29,961 nt of DNA from assembly GCA_009760855.2 (NCBI GenBank), contig WPIO01000239.1:126001-155961 (forward strand), given 5' to 3'. Of this stretch, positions 21,259 to 29,961 are shown piece by piece; position 1 is the first letter of the stretch; every line of letters starts with the position of its first letter. A program made the position numbers and the translations under genes. Under the pieces are notes generated by a model. That model saw nothing but the letters and a program-made list of their open reading frames with translations, made no database searches and was not told the origin of the DNA. Source of the stretch: Cristatella mucedo (lineage: Eukaryota > Bryozoa > Phylactolaemata > Cristatellidae).

Positions 21259-21340
21259 GTACGGAGCCAAAGCATGGCCGGTGGCGGCAGTCACGTGGCG
21301 GCCGTCGGTTCGTTCCCACGGTTTCTCTGAGACTACAGCC

Positions 21341-21425
21341 TTTTCCTCCTCCTCCTCCTTCTCCTCCTCCTCCTCCTCCTCCTCCTCCTCATCCTCCTGC
21401 GAGGATGAGGCTCGAGGAGGACGAG
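21341..21425. repeat. (TCC)n pyrimidine tract with purine fold-back
   Basis: About 50 nt of almost pure CTCC/TCC repeats, then CCTCATCCTC and GAGGATGAGG (10-bp perfect arms, 4-nt loop, 21387-21410), then GAGGAGGACGAGG. The tract could fold on itself in RNA or form triplex DNA. Confidence 0.8.
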
Positions 21426-21623
21426 GAGGAGGACGAGAAAGTGAATTAGGCATCGGCGGCACGCTACACTTGCTGCTGTGTCCGCCCGCAGCTCACGGTC
21501 CTGCTCTGCTCTGCTCACGGTGCCGTTGCTGCTGCTGCTGCTGCATCGGCCCGTCGGGTGGCCGTCACCCCAGCTGCTGCTGCCACGAGCCTCGTTGCCG
21601 CCTAGCTCGCTGCAATACTTGCC

Positions 21624-21660
21624 CTGCTGACTGGCCACTCGGCGAGTGGCCAGTCAGCAG
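21624..21660. repeat. 37-nt near-perfect palindrome
   Basis: Arm CTGCTGACTGGCCACTCG, one central G, then the exact 18-nt reverse complement. In the transcript it would form a very stable hairpin close to the branch-point region of intron 2. Confidence 0.95.
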
Positions 21661-21710
21661 ACCTGCGCACTCGCGCTTGCGCCACTGTGCAATTGTCCGG
21701 TTGGTTGCAG

Positions 21711-21791
21711 TTTCTGCTGGCAGGATGGGCCACCGGTTACAGCTTTGCTTGCCAACCTGTCGACTATTCCAGAAGCCCCCGGGCGATGCGG
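21711..21791 (+). CDS. ELOVL: ELOVL fatty-acid elongase, coding exon 3
   Basis: Acceptor GGTTGCAG|TTT, donor CGG|GTGAGT, 81 bp, 27 residues, phase 0 at both ends. It encodes the short luminal loop after the second membrane segment: FLLAGWATGYSFACQPVDYS, then RSPRAMR. The GYSxxCQPVDYSxSPxAxR pattern is a hallmark of animal elongases and contains the conserved CQPVDYS cysteine. The exon is not visible as a long open frame because it is so short; it was found by following the protein family from exon 2. There are no stops and the junctions match conserved residues. Confidence 0.93.
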
Positions 21792-22280
21792 GTGAGTGGC
21801 ACGTAACTTCCGGAAGGCAGCAGAGCTGCCATGCTCTCACAGTCACTCGTGTTTGCCCAAGCGACCTCACACTTCTTCTTTGGTGCTTTCTGCTTTGCCT
21901 TTGAGCTCACGTTTGTACGAATGCAAACAGATTGGATACTGCATCTCAGGAACTTGTTTATGTCTCAGAGCAGAGGCAGTGTGCGACAGAGAGCACTTGC
22001 TGCCGGGCGCATTGTTTGCATATATCTCAGCTTCGATGACCAGCTGTGCGCCTGTATGCGAGCAGAGCTGCTGTATGTACACTGCATATGTCTGAAATGA
22101 GGTCTATCAGTAGAACCTATCGTCCGTATCGGTATGGTACTGGGTCACGTTAAAGATGAACCTTGCCTGGTGTGTCTGTAACATGTTCGTCATTTTTTTA
22201 TGCGGCCTTGTGAACCGCTAAATTGCACATACTTAAACTTATGAGAGAGTGAAAATTGCATCAGCACACTCATCACGTTA

Positions 22281-22292
22281 CCCCCCCCCCCC
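22281..22292. repeat. Homopolymer C12
   Basis: Twelve C in a row inside intron 3; six G follow about 40 nt later (near 22334). Confidence 0.9.
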
Positions 22293-23129
22293 GGCTCTTG
22301 GTAGCAAAGCCGTTCTTACCCGTTTAACAGGAGGGGGGTCGGTAGCAGAGTGGAATGACAAAGAGAAAAACCTGCGTCCGAATCAGCTGTGGAAGGCCTG
22401 CTAGTGCAGTGAACTCACTGCATCACGTGAATACCGAGCACGCACAGTACGTTCAACATGTGACAACCGGGGAACAAAACTTATATTATGCTCCGAGCAT
22501 ATATCTTTGGAGGATTGATGCCACTTGTGCGAGGCAATTTCTGGGCAGTGCGACAAATCAGATTTCGAGAGGCTTGTGTGCATTGAGCGTTGCAGACACA
22601 ACCAATACTGTTTGCATAAAGCAATTGTTGGGGCTGGGGCTCTGGTTTGTGTGTGCTTGCTCACTTCTGTTGCAGTCATCAAAGCGTTGGTTTGACTATG
22701 GTTCTGGCTTGCATGCTGACCGGTTGCCGTTTGTTATCGTATCCTCGGATACTCCATACCCAGAGCTGGCACTTTTGCAATTTTTGCTCGAGTCTGCATT
22801 GCTCCCAAATCGTGCACGGCGATAATGGTTATGGACTTTGCTCGAGATTGGTGCTCGAGGTGGCGCGCATTCATCCAATGAGTCGGCAGCTTTTCACTCC
22901 GGCTTTCACGGCACGGACGGCCACGCCCACGATTGCCGCCCACACTCGTTCAGCCGGCTGAAATCTGTACCTGCTGTCTCTGCTTCTCGAGATGGGGCAA
23001 GGACCTGGGTACCGATCATGGGGCCTCCTTTGCTATGTGTCAAACAGAAGCACGTTGTTGTCGGTTTTCTCTGCCGGTCGTTTTTGGATAAGCCCTGTCA
23101 GGACAGGCTGCTGTTTTCTCTGCTCTCGC

Positions 23130-23275
23130 TCCCTGCTGCCACTGCTGCTGCTGCCATGCTGACATTGCTACTGCTTCCATTGCAGCTATTGCTACTGATG
23201 CTGTTGCCACTGCTGCTGCTGCCACTGCTGCCGCTTCCATTGCTGCTGTTACCACTGCTTATGCTGCTGCTTCTC
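23130..23275. repeat. Degenerate CTG/TTGCCA-type repeat
   Basis: About 145 bp of imperfect CTGCTG, CCACTG and TTCCATTG words with a loose 9-12 bp period. It is an aged trinucleotide-derived microsatellite, the third CTG-rich element of this locus. Open frames through it are Leu- or Ala-rich artefacts. Confidence 0.75.
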
Positions 23276-24069
23276 TTTCCCATCGCTTTGCTTTCTGCGC
23301 TCTCGTACTGATAGAGGAGGCTAGATTTAGTGGTGGGAACACACCATAATGCATGAACGACTTTTGGCAGCTTGCTTGTACGCTTCGACTGCCTTGGATT
23401 TTCGCAAGCAATCCGAATGCTTGCAGATAGTGAGCTCAGAGGCATGCCGGTCACCTGATTTGTTCTCCCATCATGCCCCCTACTTCCAAGCTTTGGGACA
23501 GCTGAAAGCTTGACAGCGGAGGCAGTGGAGAGGCTCGCGACAATCCATGCTTAGCAATCGTTTGATTCTCTTGCTGGTGGCCCGCCCATACAAGGGTTAA
23601 TCATATCGAAGAGCCAGGGCCAATTTCGCATCATTTCGAAGAGCCCGGGCAAATGCCCATGCGACTCCACTCTCCGGCATTGCTCGGTGAGCTGCAGCTG
23701 CCAGTAAGACATGACAGCAGTGCCGCAGCAGCTGGGGAACTGCGGTCATGTACAGCAGCCGGTGCAGGCCTGCACACACCCGTGGATCTTTGCCCAGGGC
23801 TACCAGGCCTCGCACTTCACGACAAAGGCCGTGGGTTCTTTTTGAGTCCTGCAGCTGAAAATCCTGTATTGACCACTGCAACTGAGGTGATAGTTGCTAA
23901 GGCTCTCCTGCCGGTATATGCATGAGGCTGTTCGATCAGCCAGCCTCTAATTTATTTTGCTTTTACCTTGTAGCTCGCCGGCGACCGGACCGGCAGATTT
24001 AGCAAAAGCTCGAGCCTGCCCAGTGCACTGTCACGTTCACACCGATCGGTTATTCTATCCCTTAAGTTC

Positions 24070-24265
24070 GCCGAAAATGTTGTAATATAATATAATGTAA
24101 TATATAGTTATTTTCTATCGTGCTCCTAGAGAACTTAATCTCTATTCAGGCACTTCATATTTGCCACAGGGCTAGAGCCCACGACCTTGGCCATCAAATG
24201 CATTCACCTTGACCCTAATCCTCAAAGGCAACGTCCTTAGCCACTGGGCCAAATCAGGGGGCAGG
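24070..24265 (-). mobile_element. SINE2: tRNA head fused to LINE A-type tail
   Basis: On minus, TGGCCCAGTGGCTAAGGACG looks like the A-box end of a tRNA and GGTCGTGGGCTCTAGCCC like an eroded B box, with typical tRNA spacing. The tail follows directly: GTGGCAAATATGAAGTGCC, a hairpin (24120-24153) and (TATTACAT)-like A/T repeats. Total length is about 190 bp. The tail ending is that of LINE A, the expected partner. It sits antisense in intron 3 of the elongase. Confidence 0.7.
24120..24153 (-). other. SINE2 tail stem-loop, compensated
   Basis: On minus GTGC pairs with GCAC at the base, where LINE A copy 1 has GCGC pairing with GCGC. TAGAGA pairs with TCTCTA at the top. The base pair has changed on both sides, which supports a conserved structure. 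Confidence 0.6.
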
Positions 24266-24430
24266 CAAGCCCTGGCTGAAGCCTTTAGTGTCGGGGCTGC
24301 TTGACGTCGTGATGATTTGCTTGGATGCAGACTGCTGGCTTGTGCTATGTCTGCTGCAACAGATGGTGGCTTATTGCATCATCGGCGTGATGCTGCAGCA
24401 GCTGCATAGCGATTTGGCGATCCTTTTCAG

Positions 24431-24487
24431 ATGGTGACAGCATGTTATGTCTTCTACTTGTCAAAGTTCATTGAGCTAGTTGATACG
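24431..24487 (+). CDS. ELOVL: ELOVL fatty-acid elongase, coding exon 4
   Basis: Acceptor TCCTTTTCAG|ATG, donor ACG|GTAAGT, 57 bp, 19 residues, phase 0. MVTACYVFYLSKFIELVDT contains the first signature box of the ELOVL family, KXXEXXDT, as KFIELVDT. The usual continuation (FF.LRKK, then the catalytic HXXHH box) is expected in the next exon and is absent from the rest of the window. The gene is therefore partial here: about 130 codons out of the 270-320 normal for the family. The open frame runs past the donor, but the sequence beyond it no longer resembles elongases. Confidence 0.93.
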
Positions 24488-24825
24488 GTAAGTCAGTCGT
24501 GCGCAAGTGTGGAAGGAGAGACTTTCTCACAATCCTATGCTGCTTTGGCTAACTTGAGACCACGGTTTGGACTATCTGTGTTATGGAAAGCTGGCCCCTG
24601 CAGATGGTTGGTCCTAGCTAGCCTGCAGGGGCTTCGAGCCTTACCAGCTGCACTTTTGCTCTGTTTTCTTGTTGATTGTATGCATTAGTAATTATGCACT
24701 GCTGACATTTCACTATTGGTTGTAAAAAATAAGCTTGGTGATACGCCTACATGTACACAAGTGTATACACTCAGGCGGAAAAACCGAGGTATGGCTGCCA
24801 CTACTGTGGCTGTAAAATCGTTCGG

Positions 24826-25180
24826 GTATAATGTATCTCCATCTGTAACTCCACGAAGCCATAAAGACTATGGGGTGTTACACAGGAGAATTTTGTATAG
24901 CGCACTCACAGCCTAAGCTTTCGGTACGCATTCAGTAGCCAACAGACTTAATCTCACACAACAAAGTGAAACTGGGAAGCAAAGCAGAGTCAAGAGAGCA
25001 GCTGAGATAGTGAGTAGCATGGAAGGAGCAGCTCAGGACCGCTGAAAAGGATGAGCCATAGTCGGCAGCAGGAGAGTAGTTGTCGTTTCGTAAGAATTGT
25101 GGAAGCGAGTTCCACAATCTAGGACCTGCAGAGCTAAAGCTTCTGTCGCCAACGGTCTTTAAGCAGAGGAATGGAAAAGG
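24826..25180 (-). mobile_element. LINE B copy 2, 3' end
   Basis: On minus this matches 13040-13390 of LINE B copy 1. It has LKTVGDRSFSSAGPRLWNSL and PQFLRND, then the same 3' untranslated words (GAGTGCGCTATACAAAA, CTCCTG, GTGGAGTTAC, GATGGAGATACATT), but with only one ACATT unit left. It is 5'-truncated, probably antisense within elongase intron 4. Confidence 0.85.
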
Positions 25181-25469
25181 TAATATATTGGGTAATACGA
25201 AGATGGTCTGAGAACCCATGCATATTAAAGTTATGCTAATCATATGAAGATAGAGTTTTACTGGAAAGGGCGGTTTCTAGTGTAGGCAAAACACTTCACC
25301 TCAGCAGCCTGTCGATAACACTTTATAGTCGTTCTATGAGGTTCAAATCAGTCGACTGGCTGCTGCATCTGCACCAAGCAAGTATTCGTCCAAAGTACTT
25401 CACAGGCCAGGCACTGTGCATAGTGGTCATCTTGTTGCCAAATGTAACGACCCCATGCAGAGTATTTGA

Positions 25470-26805
25470 GCTTTAAAAATCCATATTACTTGACCAACAA
25501 CAGCTGAGTATAATACTTTGGAGTAGAGAAAGGAGGTCGGATGGGCCGGCTCGTACAAGCTAGTGAACCGACCTCCTTAGGCCAGAGACAAGGACTGTGA
25601 AGTCGATGCTTGCTATGGAGCCAGTTAAGTTCGGACAGAAATGCTGTGGTGATGTAGCAGCTATGTTGTTTTAACACAGGCCAAATAAGCTGCTGAGTTT
25701 TGCACCAGTTGCAGACGACTTGGACCACAGGCCGGGAATCCTGGATGAAGGGAATGGTAGTAATCTAGACCCAGTGTCACAGAAGCATGAATTTTCTGGC
25801 TGTCATACTCGCTTCTAAGCACATCCGTGGATGTTGGCAATGTTCCCTAGCGAAAAGTAGTCCGATTTGACAGCTGAAGCAGTGTGCTGATCCAATGAAA
25901 ATCATTTTACAACATTATACCCAGATACGGACATATATCACGTGAGTGATGCTAAATGAACCAATCTTGAGGGTGAGGTCTTTCAATTTTAGGGTGGCTT
26001 TAGGCTAGCCCGTAGCTATTAGGTTGATCATATCATCGGCAAGCTTCGGGAAGTAAGTGGCCATCCAAGGGTAACTGCCGTCGATGCAGGCATCAAGGGA
26101 ATTAAGTGACTCGGATGTCGAACGAGTCTTCGAATGGTCGAGGGATTGGTAGAGCTGAGTGGCATGAGCATAGGAAGGAAAGCCAAGATTGTGATTGGTA
26201 ATGACATTGGCCAGAAAAGATATAATATTAATATAGACGTGATCAAATGTAGATAAGTATAAATAGTGAAAAGAGGGTGACCGAGACCGAATCCGGAGAT
26301 CCCCTATACTTCAAGGCCTCACTGAATGACTAATGGCCATTGGTACGTCTACACCCTGACATACAGTGGGGTAGGACCTCACTCAGTTAAGCATTGTGCT
26401 AGTGATTCACGGACGAGCTTAGAGGCATTCCTGCTGTGCTGGATTTGGTGGTCAATTGTGTCAAATGCTGTTGGGAGGTCTAGGAGAACCAGTAGCCTCT
26501 ACTGGGATCTACATTTTTTTTAGAAGGTCCTACGGTTATCTACATTTTTTTTAGAAGGTCATGATATAGCATTTTTTGTGTAATGGTTAGCTCTGAATTC
26601 AGATTGGAACGCTCAAGCAAGATCTGAAGAACTGATGCCATCGTTTATCTATTGGGCCACCACTCGTTCAAGGGTCTTGGATAACAATGACAGAAGAGAG
26701 AGGGTGGATGAAATTGTTCAAGTTCCTATGATCTAGGATAGGCTTTTAAGGAAAGTTCTGATGGCAGCAGCTGTTTTCAGAGGGACAGAATGTCACGGGA
26801 GCTAA
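25470..26805 (-). pseudogene. LINE A-like copy 4, reverse transcriptase part
   Basis: Minus strand, heavily decayed. Reading from the right: FLKS..LLSKTLERVVAQ near 26690, FQSEFRANHYTKNA near 26600, LLDLPTAFDTIDHQ near 26480, and NVITNHNLGFPSYAHATQLY near 26200, where the catalytic ADD has become AHA. SLNSLDACIDG near 26110, LTLKIGSFSI near 25965, [10 protein letters not shown] near 25700 and ELNWLHSKHR near 25620 follow. Stops and frameshifts are everywhere. An 11-bp inverted repeat with a 27-nt loop (25530-25578) lies inside. It is the 3' part of the element whose 5' part is at 27640-28720. Confidence 0.8.
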
Positions 26806-26814
26806 TGAAACATT

Positions 26815-27535
26815 ACAACAATTCGGGCCGAAGTCTAAGGCAGAGACACTACATCCAAGTTGGTCCATGCATTTGTGTCATCCCGTTGCAACGTCTGTAA
26901 TTCGCTGCTTGCAGGTCTTCCGGCCTATGCACAGTTGATGCACAGTTCTGCAGACAGGCATGTCTATCGTGAGCTTTGCAATTGCCACACTACACCACTT
27001 CTCGCCGACCTGCTCTGGCTTCCGATCAAGCAGCGCAACGACTTCGAGGTCTTGTCACTCACTACTTTTAGGTCTTGTCATTCTCTAGCTCTTGCCTACC
27101 TATCAAAAGTACTCCCTCCCACCAGGATACCGCCATCGTACCTCTTGCTCGTCGGATTCAAATAGTTTAGCTATGCCTTGAACCGACTTCAAATCCTTTT
27201 GAGACCACTCCTTTAGTTCGTATGCTTCCCTTTGTTCCAAATGTGAGCACCCAGAAAGAGATTGAGTTCTCTGAGGGCGCTTTAGTGCATTATTATTATT
27301 ATCTAGTGCATTATTATGCCCTTAAAGCCTTGAGCTCCCTCCCGACTGAGGTCATGACATCCCTTGACTAGATGACATTTTAAAAGAAGCTAACAGTCCA
27401 CCTGCTCCTCACAGCATTTGCTGGGTTCTTGTGATTCATCCTTTGTGTGCTTATGCATGCTGACACCGCTGACACATGTTCACACTAACCATACTAGGGA
27501 TATTGACACTGTACTTGTTACCTACCACCAACCAT
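26815..27535 (+). mobile_element. LINE A copy 5, inside copy 4
   Basis: Plus strand, 5'-truncated in the reverse transcriptase C-terminal region. [20 protein letters not shown] starts near 26842, then RELCNCHTTPLLADLLWLPI near 26967 and SLALAYLSKVLPP near 27090. After a 75-bp foreign tail (27227-27305) it resumes with KAL-SLPTEV and LLTAFAGFL to a stop near 27430. The 3' untranslated part fades out by about 27535, without its own hairpin at the expected place. It divides the minus strand copy 4 into two, so it is the younger insertion. Confidence 0.8.
27227..27305 (+). mobile_element. LINE A tail-only insertion inside copy 5
   Basis: CCTTTGTTCCAAATGTGAGC, the hairpin (27247-27280, GCACCCAGAAAG...CTCTGAGGGCGC), then TTTAGTGCATTATTATTATT and a second TAGTGCATTATTATG. 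It interrupts the [12 protein letters not shown] codons of copy 5. CCCTT at each edge may be a target-site duplication. Either a LINE insertion truncated to its last 75 bp or a local rearrangement of copy 5's own tail. Confidence 0.6.
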
Positions 27536-27639
27536 ATGGTAATGCTTCCCGGATAGCATATATATTATTATCGTTTATATTACTATTACTATTATATTTA
27601 CAATGTATGTTATTGTGGGAAGCAGAAGGTCTGTGAACC

Positions 27640-28720
27640 TCCAAAGGACAATTGCTCGGTCTGGGTACAAGAGGACTTGCAGTATTCTTTTTTTAGCTTG
27701 CATGACAAATTTAGCACCAAGCTAAATAAAGACAGGCGTTAAGGCGGTGGGAGAAGATGAGAAGGGCAATGTGGGGTTGCAGTCCGGCAGGGAGGGCATG
27801 GAACGGATGGAGTCCTTATCTGTATCTAATGGTAAGAATTTAGAGAGCCGCTCTTTGATACGTCACCATTGGGATCACTGGGCATTTTGCTGGTTTGTTA
27901 GCTTTGAAGGAAAGGATCGATACTGAAAATTATTGCTTTTTATTGTTGATTTATGATTCCACTACTTCTCTTTCAAATTTGGTCTTAACCTTAACTAAAA
28001 TGCATCGATGCTACCTTTTGTAGCCCTCGAACGATAAGCATTGTGCAGTGTCTCGACTTTTTGACGGCTTTCTCTAACCGAAGTTGTCTTTGTTATTTCT
28101 CTCGAGCCTTGCTTTCTTTATTAGTGTCGTAAGCCAAGGGGTGTAGCAGCGAGTCGGATCTGCCGTTTAGTCAGAGGTATAGTGCTCCATTAATGAGGGA
28201 AGGCCAAGGGTCAATGACCGTCAAGCAGAAGAGCAGAGAGAGGGCTCAACTGTGCTTCTGGCAGCATCTCAACGTCAAGAGACTTTAGGTGTCTCGGCTC
28301 ACATATAATTTTGGACGCTGCAACAGAAACACGTTCCAAGGTGAATGATATCCGCACTTGGTCAGATGTACAGAAAGGAGTGACGATTCGGGTCGATGGG
28401 GTACATTCGCGGAGAATGTGTTTTTTTCACGGATGCAGCCTTTTATATTTTTATGGCTTGAATGTGAGCACGAAGGCAGATGGACTAGGGTAGTGAAAGC
28501 ACATGTTGGAACACCTCTGATCAGATGGGCTCTCGAAATAAATATTGAAATCACCCGGAATGAGAATGAGGTCTATGCCCAGAGCAAAAAGTCTGAGATG
28601 ATGCTGGCATCGCTGCATGGTGGACCGTAAATCACTACCGCCATCGGTAACTTACCACACTAGCTCGACAGTGAAACACAGAAAGAGGTCCTGAAAGCAA
28701 CGGCTATCGCCACCAGTTCT
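27640..28720 (-). pseudogene. LINE A-like copy 4, endonuclease and linker part
   Basis: Minus strand. MAVVIYGPPCSDASIISDFL near 28650 is the VVxYRPPSS region of the apurinic-type endonuclease; LILIPGDFNIYFESPSDQRC near 28585 holds its GDFN motif. SDQVRISFTLERV near 28360 is the SDH-like motif with H replaced. A linker with PWLT and LERNNKDN follows at about 28130-28070. From 28010 to 27640 the match is faint (a DKDSIRSMP stretch). It is in other frames throughout, so inactive. With 25470-26805 it makes a nearly complete ancient element. Confidence 0.65.
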
Positions 28721-29961
28721 CATCGATATCTGAGCGTACTGCTTCTACCAGCATACCTTCTACCTGGTCTCTGCGGTTTTTACTCGGCCAAAAGTTTGCA
28801 TATTTGCAAACGTGAGTGTTACTAAAATGTCTGAAAAGTCTTTTTGCATGCATGGACGTTGCCGAGTATGCACCCATAAAGCTGCTGAGGCTATGGTCAC
28901 GAAAGCAGGTGGCTGCTTCCTTCATACTCATTACATTTCACGTGCTGCGTCCGTGGATAGAGGACACAGGTGCACTCTTTAACGTGAATTCCTACGTCGG
29001 TTTTTCGTCCCAATTCTAATTCGTACGGATGACACGCTCAGTGACGCTACTTGCGAAATGTCACAGTGTGACAGCCACTGCTGCAGAGAGAAGCTTCAAG
29101 CGGAGGCTTTAAGCCGAGGCCGGACGACCCGGCGACCTCACGACCCAGCGACCAGCTGATCGGCCGCTTGTTACTGCTAAAGGCTCCCAGTTGAGCTGAG
29201 CTCAGCAGCTGCCAAGCCGGCAGCTCACTTCGTGCGAAACTGATGACTTCGAATGCTAACACGAACGTTCTGCCTTTGCATGCTAGTTGAAAACTAGCTG
29301 CCATGTTGCAACTGGATTAAAGGTACCACTCTATGAAGTTAATGAGCTGAATTATCTATTAAAAAGAAATTTGTATTATATGGTTTAGCCGAAAATTGCA
29401 AGATAACCTGCCAAGACTACTCCGGCACTGGAGGCAGCCTATGGGTGCCTGGTGCTCGGATTCATTCGGGTTGAAGTATCCCTCCCGGAATCGCCGCGGT
29501 CTTAGCAACTTGAGAAGGACCTAGTGGCTAATAAGGGTATCGGTTGTGGCAGCTAGCGCTGTAGACCTTTCATCAGTCCCATGAGAGACTTCAAAGCAAC
29601 TTTGGAAGTTATATCACAAGAGCGAGTAACGTTTTGAGCCGTCTACATGTTACACGCTGATCCAAGATTAGTGACTCCACACGTGCCGATTGCATTTTTT
29701 GACCCAGCCACCAATTCGAGACGGCCATCTATTAACACAGCAACTGCGACTGACGGGAGACCTAGCACGATGTGTGGGTAAGCATTTTTTCTACTGCAAG
29801 TTTCTGTGGCTGTCTGCCATTCCATCGCGAACAGCTCTGAGCCGAGATGTGGCTCAGATGTGTCATAGGTAGTCGTCTGGCAATCGCATGATTTCGTTGT
29901 AGCCAGCTCCTCTTAACTAACTTAACAGGCCCGGCAGAAAAGTTGGTCGTTCGGGCATGCC
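28721..29961. other. No gene seen
   Basis: Anonymous sequence, presumably elongase intron 4. A GC-rich patch lies at 29060-29230. Open frames are under 90 codons and have no motifs, and no exon continuing the elongase was found. Confidence 0.5.

Larger units (their letters stand above)
21259..21710 (+). other. ELOVL: ELOVL intron 2
   Basis: Phase 0 intron of 452 bp, GTACGG to GGTTGCAG. It holds a TCC-rich pyrimidine tract with a fold-back (21341-21425) and a 37-nt near-perfect palindrome (21624-21660) that ends 50 nt before the acceptor. Confidence 0.85.
21792..24430 (+). other. ELOVL: ELOVL intron 3
   Basis: Phase 0 intron of 2639 bp, GTGAGT to TCCTTTTCAG. It contains a run of 12 C at 22281-22292, a degenerate CTG/CCA-rich repeat (23130-23275) and a tRNA-headed SINE on minus (24070-24265). 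Other open frames here have no recognisable motif. Confidence 0.85.
24488..29961 (+). other. ELOVL: ELOVL intron 4, incomplete
   Basis: At least 5.4 kb from GTAAGT to the window edge. It is filled with LINE remnants (24826-28720) and anonymous sequence. I looked for an exon encoding LRKK or an HXXHH box on the plus strand and found none. Confidence 0.6.

Noticed and set aside
21113-21904. 263-codon plus frame overlapping exons 2 and 3
   Set aside because: It is in the wrong frame for both elongase exons and reads through TCC and CTG repeats as Ser and Cys runs.
22838-23311. 157-codon frame with Leu-rich end, and Ala/Ser-rich minus frames nearby
   Set aside because: Derived from the degenerate CTG repeat in intron 3.

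Overview
Eukaryotic (metazoan) genomic DNA, most likely from an invertebrate. The evidence is: a spliced gene with GT-AG introns encoding an ELOVL fatty-acid elongase; several decayed CR1/L2-type non-LTR retrotransposons (LINEs); tRNA-headed SINEs; long GT, AT, CTG, GCY and TCC microsatellites; and no operons or compact gene packing. The species cannot be named from the sequence.

Layout. 1-2.85 kb: a SINE-like composite and a LINE scrap, both on the minus strand, otherwise featureless. 2.85-11.43 kb: two direct copies of a roughly 4.1 kb unit. Each unit has a 5'-truncated LINE (family A), a GT microsatellite, 1.5 kb of anonymous sequence and a 260 bp dispersed repeat called X here. About 350 bp of AT-rich spacer separates the units. 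11.4-15.5 kb: a family A tail, a 3' piece of a second LINE family (B), short tandem repeats and anonymous DNA. 15.5-17.2 kb: a third family A LINE that still carries part of its endonuclease. 17.2-19.1 kb: a 37-nt hairpin, two X copies in inverted orientation and a degenerate telomere-like tract. 19.1-24.5 kb: a GC-rich upstream region and the first four coding exons of the ELOVL gene on the plus strand (19939-19999, 21068-21258, 21711-21791, 24431-24487). 24.5-29.96 kb: the unfinished fourth intron, filled with nested LINEs (a B fragment and a long A-like copy on minus, with another A copy in plus orientation inside it).

The only host gene supported is the elongase. Its four exons join without a frame break (intron phases 1, 0, 0, 0) and reach the KXXEXXDT box. 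The catalytic histidine-box exons are not in the window and should lie beyond its right edge. LINE families and SINEs in the window share a 3' tail hairpin, which suggests that the SINEs are mobilised by LINE A. All LINE reading frames seen are broken. The most interesting structures are the patchy identity between the two 4.1-kb units, the covarying LINE/SINE tail hairpin, and hairpin-forming DNA (a CTG repeat and an 18-bp-arm palindrome) placed 40-50 nt upstream of two successive elongase 3' splice sites.
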